From contig NZ_JAOQJF010000032.1 of NCBI RefSeq assembly GCF_025567195.1, positions 1 to 38,632 on the forward strand: a DNA stretch of 38,632 nucleotides, read 5' to 3'. This DNA comes from Alitiscatomonas aceti. GTDB taxonomy: Bacteria; Bacillota; Clostridia; Lachnospirales; Lachnospiraceae. Below, one piece after another: positions 8,818 through 15,930 of the stretch. Under the pieces are notes generated by a model. The model was not told the DNA's origin, made no database searches, and worked only from the letters and a program-made list of their open reading frames with translations. Position numbers and translations under genes: made by a program. The stretch's first letter is position 1. Each line of letters starts with the position of its first letter.

Positions 8818-10914
8818 TTATCTTACGCTGAATAACAGGTCCTCATAGGTGGGGAACGGCCAGTATTTCTTTGCCGTCATGGTTTCCGCACTGTCGCAGG
8901 CGACCCGGAGCTGCCCCATTTTTCCTAAAACAGTATCCCGGATCCTGCGGGATTCCTCTGCAATATCCCCAATGTCCTGGATCTCCAGCACAGCCTCCTG
9001 CAGTTCCTCAGACCGGATCATGATCTGATCCTCCAGCATTGCCAGCTTCTTCAGCAGCTCCGTCTCATAGCCGCAGGATAACGAGCTGTCCACAGCTTTC
9101 TTGGCCGCTGCTGTATGGGCCAGCTCCGCTGCGTACCCGCTCACCGCCGGAGCGATTTCCCTTCTCGCCATATCGATCATGGTGTTTGCTTCGATCAGGA
9201 CCGTCTTGCAATAGTTGTCCAGCAGGATCTCGCATCTGGATCTCAGCTCCGCCTCAGAAAATACCTTATGGGACGTCAGCATCCTCACATTTTTTTCATC
9301 CAGAAGGTGGGGGATGCAGTCCGGCGTTGTCCGGTAATTCAGAAGCCCTCTTTTTTCCACAGCCTCCTTCAGCCATGCGTCGTCATAGCCATTCCCATTA
9401 AAAATGATCCGTTTGTGATCCCGGATGGTCTCACGGAGCGTTTCATGAAGCGCAGTCTCAAAATCCCCCGCCTTCTCCAGCCGGTCCGCATAGAGCTTCA
9501 GGCATTCTGCCACTGCACTGTTCAGCATGATGTTGGCACAGGCAATGCTGTTAGAAGAGCCCAGCATACGGAATTCAAATTTATTCCCAGTAAACGCAAA
9601 AGGCGACGTGCGGTTGCGGTCCGTCGTATCCCGGTTAAATTTGGGAAGAACATTGACCCCCAGCTTCATCTGTGTCTTTTCTGCTCCCGCATACGGCGTA
9701 CCGGTTTCGATGGCCTCCAGGACTCCGTTCAGTTCGTCTCCCAGAAAGATGGACACCACCGCCGGAGGCGCTTCATTGGCGCCAAGCCTGTGATCGTTTC
9801 CAGCTGTTGCCACGGAAATGCGGAGCAGATCCTGATAGTCGTCCACTGCCTGGATCACAGCGCACAAAAACAGCAGGAACTGGGCATTTTCATAGGGCGT
9901 TTCCCCCGGAGACAGAAGGTTGATCCCCTTATCCGTCGCCATCGACCAGTTATTATGCTTGCCGCTTCCGTTTACTCCGGCAAACGGCTTCTCGTGGAGA
10001 AGACATACCAGACCGTGCTTTGCCGCCACCTTCTGCATCATTTCCATGGTCAGCTGGTTATGGTCCGTTGCGATATTGGTGGTGGTGTAAATGGGCGCCA
10101 GCTCATGCTGGGCCGGAGCCACCTCGTTATGCTCTGTTTTCGCCAGGACCCCCAGCTTCCAGAGCTCCTTATTCAGATCCTCCATATATGCGGCCACCCT
10201 TGGCTTGATCACTCCAAAATAATGATCGTCCATTTCCTGTCCCTTGGGAGGCTTCGCTCCAAAAAGAGTCCGTCCCGTGAACCGCAGGTCCTTTCTCTGC
10301 TCATACATTTCCCTTGTAATAAGAAAATATTCCTGCTCCGGCCCCACGGCTGTGCGGACATATTTTACATCGTCATTTCCAAACAGACGGAGAATGCGCA
10401 GGGCCTGCTTATTTAAGGCCTCCATGGATCTGAGCAGCGGTGTCTTCTTATCCAGCGCCTCGCCTCCATAGGAGCAGAATGCCGTGGGAATATACAGGGT
10501 TTTTCCCTTGATAAACGCGTATGAGGTGGGATCCCACGCCGTATAGCCTCTTGCCTCAAAGGTCGCCCGGAGTCCGCCGGACGGGAACGAGGACGCGTCC
10601 GGTTCCCCCTTGATCAGCTCCTTCCCCGAAAATTCCATGATCACCCCGCCGTCCGGCGACGGGGAAATAAATCCGTCGTGCTTTTCCGCCGTCACGCCGG
10701 TCAGAGGCTGGAACCAGTGTGTATAGTGGGTGGCCCCTTTGGCGGCGGCCCAGTCCTTCATGGCATCCGCAACGGCATTGGCTACGCTGATGTCCAGCTT
10801 TTCGCCTTCCTCAATGGTCCTTCTCAATGACAGATATACCTTTGAGGGAAGCTTTGCCTTCATCACCCGGTCATCGAATACGCTGCATCCAAAAAAATCC
10901 GGTACATTTTTCAT
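8818..10914 (-). CDS. glnN: Glutamine synthetase type III
   Basis: Makes glutamine from glutamate, ammonia and ATP. At 698 residues it has GSIII length, far above types I and II. Near the N-terminus it has FGCSVFDDRVM, followed by GATHYTHWFQPLTG, FSGKELIKGEPDASSFPSGG and GPEQEYFLI in the metal and substrate sites. GVNGSGKHNNWS is the GSIII form of the ammonium/glutamate-binding loop. The C-terminus YWPFPTYEDLLFSVR is typical. ATG 10914 has AGGAG 7 bases upstream. Its leader contains a terminator-like hairpin, and it heads the run to dapL. A second, divergent synthetase gene (glnA) lies 320 bases away. Confidence 0.96.
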   Translation of the reverse strand: MKNVPDFFGCSVFDDRVMKAKLPSKVYLSLRRTIEEGEKLDISVANAVADAMKDWAAAKGATHYTHWFQPLTGVTAEKHDGFISPSPDGGVIMEFSGKELIKGEPDASSFPSGGLRATFEARGYTAWDPTSYAFIKGKTLYIPTAFCSYGGEALDKKTPLLRSMEALNKQALRILRLFGNDDVKYVRTAVGPEQEYFLITREMYEQRKDLRFTGRTLFGAKPPKGQEMDDHYFGVIKPRVAAYMEDLNKELWKLGVLAKTEHNEVAPAQHELAPIYTTTNIATDHNQLTMEMMQKVAAKHGLVCLLHEKPFAGVNGSGKHNNWSMATDKGINLLSPGETPYENAQFLLFLCAVIQAVDDYQDLLRISVATAGNDHRLGANEAPPAVVSIFLGDELNGVLEAIETGTPYAGAEKTQMKLGVNVLPKFNRDTTDRNRTSPFAFTGNKFEFRMLGSSNSIACANIMLNSAVAECLKLYADRLEKAGDFETALHETLRETIRDHKRIIFNGNGYDDAWLKEAVEKRGLLNYRTTPDCIPHLLDEKNVRMLTSHKVFSEAELRSRCEILLDNYCKTVLIEANTMIDMARREIAPAVSGYAAELAHTAAAKKAVDSSLSCGYETELLKKLAMLEDQIMIRSEELQEAVLEIQDIGDIAEESRRIRDTVLGKMGQLRVACDSAETMTAKKYWPFPTYEDLLFSVR

Positions 10915-10937
10915 ACTATCGCTCCTCGCCTGTTGTT

Positions 10938-10996
10938 AAAAAAATGCAAAGGCAAAGGCGCCTCTGAGATCCTGTCTCAAAGACGCCTTTGCCTTT
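10938..10996 (-). terminator. Terminator-like attenuator in the glnN leader
   Basis: In the minus-strand RNA, arms 10975-10996 and 10948-10969 pair over 22 bp without a gap, closing a 5-base loop (CAGGA); seven U follow three bases later (10938-10944). Two of the pairs are G-U wobbles that exist only in the minus-strand RNA; on the other strand they would be A-C mismatches. The hairpin starts only a few bases after the predicted transcription start and ends before the ribosome-binding site. It could therefore stop most transcripts as a roughly 60-base RNA. What would relieve it is not visible. Confidence 0.75.
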
Positions 10997-11005
10997 ATGG
11001 GTTGC

Positions 11006-11034
11006 ATCATACACCCCGGAAAAAAAATTGTCAA
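11006..11034 (-). promoter_or_regulatory. Sigma-A promoter of glnN
   Basis: Minus strand -35 TTGACA (11029-11034), 17-base spacer containing a T-run, -10 TATGAT (11006-11011). Near-consensus. The start point should be near 10998, so RNA begins just before the attenuator hairpin. It points away from the glnA promoter; the roughly 65 bases between the two are T/A-rich and hold no gene. Confidence 0.85.
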
Positions 11035-11098
11035 TCCCTTTTTTATTTTTTTCTCTGCCCATTTCCCGCCAGCCCGGCTGAAAAAACCTTTTTATCTC

Positions 11099-11127
11099 TT
11101 GACAAACGCTCAGATCCACAGTATATA
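11099..11127 (+). promoter_or_regulatory. Sigma-A promoter of glnA
   Basis: TTGACA (11099-11104), 17 bases, TATATA (11122-11127), in a run of alternating T/A. The start would be near 11134, leaving a leader of about 100 bases that is largely occupied by hairpins. Confidence 0.85.
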
Positions 11128-11143
11128 TATTAAATATGAGCAA

Positions 11144-11192
11144 GGGCGTTCATTTTTACAGCAGTATATTTCTGCCTTAAAAATGGACGCCT
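11144..11192 (+). ncRNA. Structured glnA leader RNA
   Basis: Arms 11145-11158 (starting GGCGTTCA) and 11178-11191 (ending TGGACGCC) form 14 continuous pairs, one of them a U-G that only works in this strand's RNA; an inner GCAG/CTGC hairpin caps it. A smaller TTACG/CGTAA hairpin follows before the start codon. The CGUUCA opposite GGACG recalls part of the glutamine riboswitch (glnA RNA) signature, but the following conserved GAAGUAGG is absent at its usual place. Only the hairpin is firm; riboswitch identity is speculative. Confidence 0.5.
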
Positions 11193-11234
11193 CTTACGTT
11201 TTCAGCAGCAATCGTAAAGAAAGCAGGTAAGATT

Positions 11235-12446
11235 ATGAAATATTCGAAAGAAGAAGTTCTCCAGTATATGCGGGAGGAGGACGTGAAATTCATCCGTCTG
11301 GCGTTCTGCGATGTATTTGGAAGGCAGAAAAATATTTCCATCATGCCGCAGGAGCTGCCCAGGGCTTTTGAGTACGGCATCGCCATTGACGCGTCTGCCA
11401 TCACCGGCTTTGGCGATGAAAGCCATTCGGACCTGTTCCTCCATCCTGACACGGATACGCTGACGGCCCTGCCCTGGCGGCCGGAGCACGGACGCGTGGT
11501 ACGGATGTTCTGCAGCATCACCGGTCTGGATGGAAAAATCTTCGAATGTGATACCCGCTCCCTGTTAAGGAGGGCCGTCCAGGACGCGGACAGGGCCGGA
11601 TACCAGTTTTTCTTTGGAGCGGAGCAGGAATTTTATCTGTTCCGGCTGGACGACAACGGAACGCCCACCAAGATCCCCCATGACCACGCGGCCTATATGG
11701 ATATCGCCCCCGAAGACAAGGGCGAGGATATACGCCGCGAGGTCTGCCTTATGCTGGACCAGATGGGGATCCTGCCGGAAAGTTCGCACCATGAGGAGGG
11801 GCCTGGGCAGAATGAGATCGACTTCCGCTATTCTGACCCTCTGACTGCTGCCGACAACTCCATGACCTTTCAGACCGTAGTAAAGACCATTGCCGGGCTG
11901 AACGGCATCTTTGCTGATTTCAGTCCCAAGCCATTGGAAAACAAGGCAGGAAACGGCTTCCATATCAACATGTCCGTAAAATCCTCCGACGGCGCCGACC
12001 ATATGGATCCCATGATCGCCGGCATCCTGGATAAAATTTCAGATATGACCGTATTTTTAAATCCAACCGCCAATTCCTACAAGCGCTTTGGCAGCAATAA
12101 GGCTCCCAGGTACATCTCCTGGTCCAGTGAAAACCGCTCCCAGCTGATCCGTGTCCCGGCGGCCGTGGGTGCGTACCGGCGTGTGGAGCTCCGCTCCCCG
12201 GACCCGTCCGCAAATCCCTATCTGGCCTTTGCCCTTATGATCTATGCGGTCCTCGAGGGCCTTCAGGGCAGGCTGGTGCCGCCGCCTCCTGCGGATTTCA
12301 ATCTGTACCGGGCAGACGCCTCTGCCCTTGCGGCTTTTAGACAGCTTCCAGAGGATCTTGAGGCTGCCCGCGCCGCCGCAGCCGGCAGCGCCTTTATCAG
12401 AAAATATATCCCGGAGGCCATATTAAAAATATACTGCGGCCAGTAG
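11235..12446 (+). CDS. glnA: Glutamine synthetase type I, short form
   Basis: ATP-dependent synthesis of glutamine from glutamate and ammonia in the cytosol. The N-terminal beta-Grasp domain begins VKFIRLAFCDVFGRQKNI. The catalytic domain has GAEQEFYLF (metal ligands), GQNEIDFRY, AGNGFHINMS in place of the usual GSGMH loop, NRSQLIRVP and RVELRSPDPSANPYLAFA. At 403 residues it is some 40 shorter than typical GSI (about 440-470), mainly at the C-terminus, which ends soon after AFIRKYIPEAIL. Divergent from glnN and followed 27 bases later by an ANTAR regulator gene, with which it is probably co-transcribed. Confidence 0.93.
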   Translation: MKYSKEEVLQYMREEDVKFIRLAFCDVFGRQKNISIMPQELPRAFEYGIAIDASAITGFGDESHSDLFLHPDTDTLTALPWRPEHGRVVRMFCSITGLDGKIFECDTRSLLRRAVQDADRAGYQFFFGAEQEFYLFRLDDNGTPTKIPHDHAAYMDIAPEDKGEDIRREVCLMLDQMGILPESSHHEEGPGQNEIDFRYSDPLTAADNSMTFQTVVKTIAGLNGIFADFSPKPLENKAGNGFHINMSVKSSDGADHMDPMIAGILDKISDMTVFLNPTANSYKRFGSNKAPRYISWSSENRSQLIRVPAAVGAYRRVELRSPDPSANPYLAFALMIYAVLEGLQGRLVPPPPADFNLYRADASALAAFRQLPEDLEAARAAAAGSAFIRKYIPEAILKIYCGQ

Positions 12447-12473
12447 ACCGGATTCCCAGAAGGAGGGTGAACC

Positions 12474-13058
12474 ATGAGCTTAAGAGGACGTTCATACAGC
12501 ATTCTCATCGTTTCCGCAGCCGGCTCCCTCACCTCCGCCTTCGCGGACCTGCTGCCCGAGGCAAGGTATTCCCCCGTCCGGACGGTATCAAGCATCAGCG
12601 CCGCCAGACGGGCGGCTGCGGCAAAGGCGTATGACTTTGTTATCATCAATTCCCCTCTGCCCGACGACATGGGCGTCCGTTTTGCCATCGATCTGTGCAG
12701 CAGCCGGCAGTCGGTGGTCCTCCTTCTGGTAAAAAGCGACCTGCATAACGGGATCCATGAACAGGTCACCGAATACGGCGTGTTCACCCTGTCAAAGCCC
12801 ATATCGAAAACAACCATGACCTATGCGCTCAGCTGGCTTGAAAGTGCCAGAGAGCGTCTGAGACAATTTGAAAAAAAATCCCTGTCCATTGAAGAAAAAA
12901 TGGCTGAGATCCGTCTGGTCAATAAGGCCAAGTGGCTTCTGATCAGCCAGCTCTCCATGAGCGAGCCTGAAGCCCACCGCTACATCGAAAAACAGGCCAT
13001 GGACCGCTGCGTTACCAGACAGACCATCGCCGAAGAGATCATTAAAACGTATTCTTAA
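12474..13058 (+). CDS. ANTAR-domain response regulator with degenerate receiver
   Basis: The C-terminal ANTAR domain (about residues 130-192, with MAEIRLVNKAKWLLI, MSEPEAHRYIEKQAMD and IAEEII) binds paired RNA hairpins and prevents transcription termination in known members. The N-terminal half has the receiver fold but not the phosphorylation chemistry. The acidic pair expected after ILIV is Ser-Ala (residues 14-15), and the phospho-acceptor Asp is Asn59 (VIINSPLP); the conserved Lys is kept in TLSKPIS. It therefore probably responds to a ligand or partner rather than to phosphorylation. AGGAGGG precedes the ATG. The position directly after glnA suggests nitrogen control, possibly of glnA or glnN RNA. 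Confidence 0.9.
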   Translation: MSLRGRSYSILIVSAAGSLTSAFADLLPEARYSPVRTVSSISAARRAAAAKAYDFVIINSPLPDDMGVRFAIDLCSSRQSVVLLLVKSDLHNGIHEQVTEYGVFTLSKPISKTTMTYALSWLESARERLRQFEKKSLSIEEKMAEIRLVNKAKWLLISQLSMSEPEAHRYIEKQAMDRCVTRQTIAEEIIKTYS

Positions 13059-13099
13059 AAAGCGGAGACGCCGCCGTTCCCGGCAGCTCTCCGCTTTTT
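13057..13099. terminator. Bidirectional terminator between the ANTAR gene and pnp
   Basis: A-rich arm 13057-13068 (AAAAAGCGGAGA) pairs perfectly with 13088-13099 (TCTCCGCTTTTT), capped by an inner GCCG/CGGC hairpin. A's on one side and T's on the other make it work for both converging transcripts. Confidence 0.88.
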
Positions 13100-13105
13100 G
13101 CTTAT

Positions 13106-15334
13106 TTATTCGTTCTCTTCTCTTTTCTCTCTTCTGTCATCCCTGCGCTCTCTGTCGCCGCGGCGTTCTCTGTCTCCGCCTCTTCTGTCCCCGCGGTCGC
13201 GTCTTTCCTCGCGTTTCTCCGGACGGGTCAGCTTTTCAAGATCCGCAGTCATGTCCTCCGGTCTCATGGTCAGGTTGATCCTTCCCATGCGGTCCACCTC
13301 GGTCACGCGGACGGTTACCACGTCGCCGATGTTCACAACATCCTCCACCTTGGCTACTCTCTTATCGGACAGTTTGGAAATGTGGACCATGCCGTCCTTG
13401 TTGGGAGCCAGCTCCACGAAGGCACCGAATTCCATGATCCGGACTACCTTACCGGTAAAGATCATGCCTGCCTCTACCTCGGTAACGATGTTTTTAATAA
13501 TGGAAATCGCTTTGTCGATCATCTCCTGATCCGTGCCGCATACATTTACAGCTCCGTCGTCGGTGATATCGATCTTTACGCCGGTCTCAGCGATGATGCC
13601 ATTGATCACCTTGCCCTGCTTTCCTACCACATCGCCGATCTTCTGGGGATCGATCATGATCTGGGAGATCTTGGGCGCATACTGGGAAAGCTGCTTTCTG
13701 GGCTCGGAGATCACCGGAGCCATTACATTGTCCATGATGTAAAGGCGGGCCTCACGGCAGCGGCGGATGGCCTCTTCGATGATCTGGCGGGTCAGGCCGT
13801 GGATCTTAATGTCCATCTGGATGGCGGTGATTCCCTTATGGGTACCACCTACCTTAAAGTCCATGTCTCCAAAGAAGTCCTCAAGGCCCTGGATATCTGT
13901 AAGCACCAGGTAGTCGTCGTCGGTCTCTCCGGTCACAAGACCGCAGGAGATACCGGCTACCATGGATCGGATCGGTACGCCTGCTGCCATTAAGGACAGG
14001 GAGGAAGCACAGATACTGGCCTGGGAGGTGGATCCGTTGGATTCCATGGTCTCAGATACAGTACGGATGGCGTAGGGGAACTCCTCTTCGCTGGGAAGTA
14101 CCGGCAGAAGAGCGCGCTCTGCTAAAGCGCCATGGCCGATCTCACGGCGTCCCGGTCCTCTGGACGGCTTTGTCTCGCCAACCGAGAAGGACGGGAAGTT
14201 ATAGTGGTGCATATATCTCTTGGTGGTCTCATTTTCATCCAGACCATCCAGACGCTGGGCCTCGGAAAGGGGAGCCAGTGTACATGCGTTTAAGATCTGG
14301 GTCTGTCCGCGGGTGAACATACCGGAGCCGTGGACTCTCGGTAAAAGATCCACTTCCGCAGCCAGGGGACGGATCTCGTCGATCTTACGGCCGTCCGGTC
14401 TCTTGTGATCCTTTAAGATCATCTTTCTGACTGTCTTCTTCTGGTACTGGTAAACAGCGTCTCCCACCAGCGGAAGCCACTCTTCATTTTCTGCAAACGC
14501 TTCCTCCAGACGCTCTGTGATCTGGCGGATGTTCTCCTCACGGGTCTGCTTATCGTCTGTAAATACGGCCTCTTCCATCTCCTCTGGCGGAACGATCTCC
14601 CGGATGGCAGCAAACAGCTCTTCCGGAATCGCACAGCTCTCGTAGGAGTGCTTTTCTTTTCCGCACTCGGCAACGATCTTGTCGATGAAGGCGATGATCT
14701 CTTTATTTACCTCGTCAGCCTTAAAGATGGCTTCGATCATCGTATCCTCGGGAACCTCGTTGGCTCCGGCTTCGATCATGATGACTTTTTCCCTGGTGGA
14801 AGCCACGGTCAGGGCCAGATCGGAAACCTTCTTCTGCGCCGCAGTGGGGTTGATGATGAACTCACCGTCGATGAGGCCCACCTGGGTGGTGGCGCAGGGA
14901 CCGTCAAAGGGGATATCGGAAATGCTGGTGGCAATGGCAGAGCCCAGCATTGCGGTCAGCTCCGGGCTGCACTCCGGATCCACAGACATAACGATGTTGT
15001 CAAGGGTCACGTCGTTTCTGTAATCCTTGGGGAACAGAGGACGCATGGGGCGGTCAATGACACGGGCAGTAAGGACTGCGTTCTCAGACGCCTTTCCTTC
15101 TCTCTTTGTAAAACCTCCCGGGATCTTTCCGACTGCGTATAATTTCTCTTCAAATTCAACGCTTAAGGGGAAGAAATCGATCCCGTCCCTGGGTTTATCG
15201 GATGCAGTTGCCGTAGAAAGAACGACTGTATCGCCGTAGTGCATGAACGCTGCACCGTTGGCCTGCTTTGCCACACGGCCCACCTCAACGGTTAAGGTAC
15301 GTCCGGCTAAGTCCATGGAAAAACTTTTAAACAT
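13106..15334 (-). CDS. pnp: Polyribonucleotide nucleotidyltransferase (PNPase)
   Basis: Phosphorolytic 3'-5' exoribonuclease involved in mRNA decay. Order: RNase PH domain 1, an alpha-helical linker, RNase PH domain 2 (with YNFPSFSVGE and GRREIGHGALAERAL), a KH domain (IGDVVGKQGKVI) and an S1 domain (AGMIFTGKVVRIMEFGAFVEL). It ends in an Arg/Asp/Glu-rich tail of about 40 residues that is probably disordered and RNA-binding. It is 742 residues. ATG 15334 is chosen because AAAGGAG lies 8 bases upstream; the upstream extension is short and unconserved. It lies downstream of rpsO with a terminator and a long leader hairpin between, as in the classical rpsO-pnp arrangement. Confidence 0.97.
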   Translation of the reverse strand: MFKSFSMDLAGRTLTVEVGRVAKQANGAAFMHYGDTVVLSTATASDKPRDGIDFFPLSVEFEEKLYAVGKIPGGFTKREGKASENAVLTARVIDRPMRPLFPKDYRNDVTLDNIVMSVDPECSPELTAMLGSAIATSISDIPFDGPCATTQVGLIDGEFIINPTAAQKKVSDLALTVASTREKVIMIEAGANEVPEDTMIEAIFKADEVNKEIIAFIDKIVAECGKEKHSYESCAIPEELFAAIREIVPPEEMEEAVFTDDKQTREENIRQITERLEEAFAENEEWLPLVGDAVYQYQKKTVRKMILKDHKRPDGRKIDEIRPLAAEVDLLPRVHGSGMFTRGQTQILNACTLAPLSEAQRLDGLDENETTKRYMHHYNFPSFSVGETKPSRGPGRREIGHGALAERALLPVLPSEEEFPYAIRTVSETMESNGSTSQASICASSLSLMAAGVPIRSMVAGISCGLVTGETDDDYLVLTDIQGLEDFFGDMDFKVGGTHKGITAIQMDIKIHGLTRQIIEEAIRRCREARLYIMDNVMAPVISEPRKQLSQYAPKISQIMIDPQKIGDVVGKQGKVINGIIAETGVKIDITDDGAVNVCGTDQEMIDKAISIIKNIVTEVEAGMIFTGKVVRIMEFGAFVELAPNKDGMVHISKLSDKRVAKVEDVVNIGDVVTVRVTEVDRMGRINLTMRPEDMTADLEKLTRPEKREERRDRGDRRGGDRERRGDRERRDDRREKREENE

Positions 15335-15368
15335 GGCTTCGTCTCCTTTTCTCAATAAAATATAGTCT

Positions 15369-15446
15369 GGCAGAAGAAGCCGAAACTACTAAACGGCACA
15401 GGATCCGCTCCTGCGTCCTTTAGCGGTCTCGGATGTTTCTCCTGCC
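15369..15446 (-). promoter_or_regulatory. Long imperfect hairpin in the pnp leader
   Basis: GGCAG at one end and CTGCC at the other close a 78-base imperfect inverted repeat; internal paired blocks include CCGA/TCGG, CTAAA/TTTAG and CAGGA/TCCTG around a small loop. It lies 35 bases before the pnp start. In E. coli an equivalent pnp leader hairpin is cut by RNase III and used by PNPase for autoregulation; the same role is inferred here. Confidence 0.6.
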
Positions 15447-15471
15447 TGGTCAGATAATGGAAAGCACGTGT

Positions 15472-15509
15472 AAAAAGAAGGGCGGAGTCCATTCCTGGCC
15501 CCCACCCTT
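15472..15509 (-). terminator. Intrinsic terminator after rpsO
   Basis: On the minus strand, AAGGGTGGGG pairs with CTCCGCCCTT (10 bp, two G-U) around a 12-base loop, followed by CTTTTT. It starts about 10 bases after the rpsO stop. Partial read-through would feed pnp, for which I see no convincing separate promoter. Confidence 0.8.
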
Positions 15510-15519
15510 AGGTCTGTGA

Positions 15520-15786
15520 TTACTTTCTGATGCCTAACTTTTCGATAAGAGCACGGTAACCTTCCAGGTCTTTCTTCTTCAGGTAAGCAAGGAGACCACG
15601 TCTCTGACCTACCATCATAAGAAGGCCGCGTCTGGAGTGATGATCCTTCGGGTTGTCCTTTAAATGCTCTGTAAGCTCTGCGATTCTGGCAGTAAGGATC
15701 GCGATCTGTACCTCCGGTGAACCGGTATCTCCTTCTTTTCTGCCGTACTCAGCAATGATAGCTGCTTTCTTTTCCTTAGAAATCAT
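15520..15786 (-). CDS. rpsO: 30S ribosomal protein S15
   Basis: Small-subunit protein that binds the central domain of 16S rRNA early in assembly. At 88 residues it is full length, with the typical GRKEGDTGSPEVQIAILTAR, HLKDNPKDHHSRRGLL and GQRRGLLAYLKK stretches. AAGGAGG lies 8 bases before ATG 15786. It has its own promoter and terminator and precedes pnp. Confidence 0.98.
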   Translation of the reverse strand: MISKEKKAAIIAEYGRKEGDTGSPEVQIAILTARIAELTEHLKDNPKDHHSRRGLLMMVGQRRGLLAYLKKKDLEGYRALIEKLGIRK

Positions 15787-15879
15787 TGAAAGTTCCTCCT
15801 TAAAATATAGATGATATTCTTACCGGTCACTAAGTCCTGGCTGGAGTCGTCCAAAGACTGGGTGCCGGCGCTCACATAC
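15787..15879 (-). promoter_or_regulatory. rpsO leader, probable S15 autoregulatory RNA
   Basis: About 93 bases separate the predicted start from the rpsO ATG. The RNA has GCGCCGGC early and GACCGGT near the ribosome-binding site, which can pair through CCGG, with further short pairings between. S15 represses its own translation through such leaders in several bacteria, including Firmicutes. The exact fold is inferred, not shown. Confidence 0.4.
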
Positions 15880-15885
15880 CATCTG

Positions 15886-15914
15886 ATTATGGCATATTTC
15901 CGGGTATTTGTCAA
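15886..15914 (-). promoter_or_regulatory. Sigma-A promoter of rpsO
   Basis: Minus strand TTGACA (15909-15914), 17 bases, CATAAT (15886-15891). The -35 box lies only 16 bases after the stop of the upstream rhodanese gene; no terminator is seen between. Confidence 0.82.
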
Positions 15915-15930
15915 TACGGTTTCTGCCTGT

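Noticed and set aside
9115..10416. 433-residue + strand ORF opposite glnN
   Set aside because: Its translation has no recognisable family features and is a shadow of the GSIII gene, whose motifs continue throughout.
10938..11234. Typical ANTAR target (two short hairpins with A-x-x-G-x-x six-base loops)
   Set aside because: I searched both synthetase leaders. The glnN loop is CAGGA and the glnA loop is seven bases; no pair of six-base loops with A1 and G4 was found.
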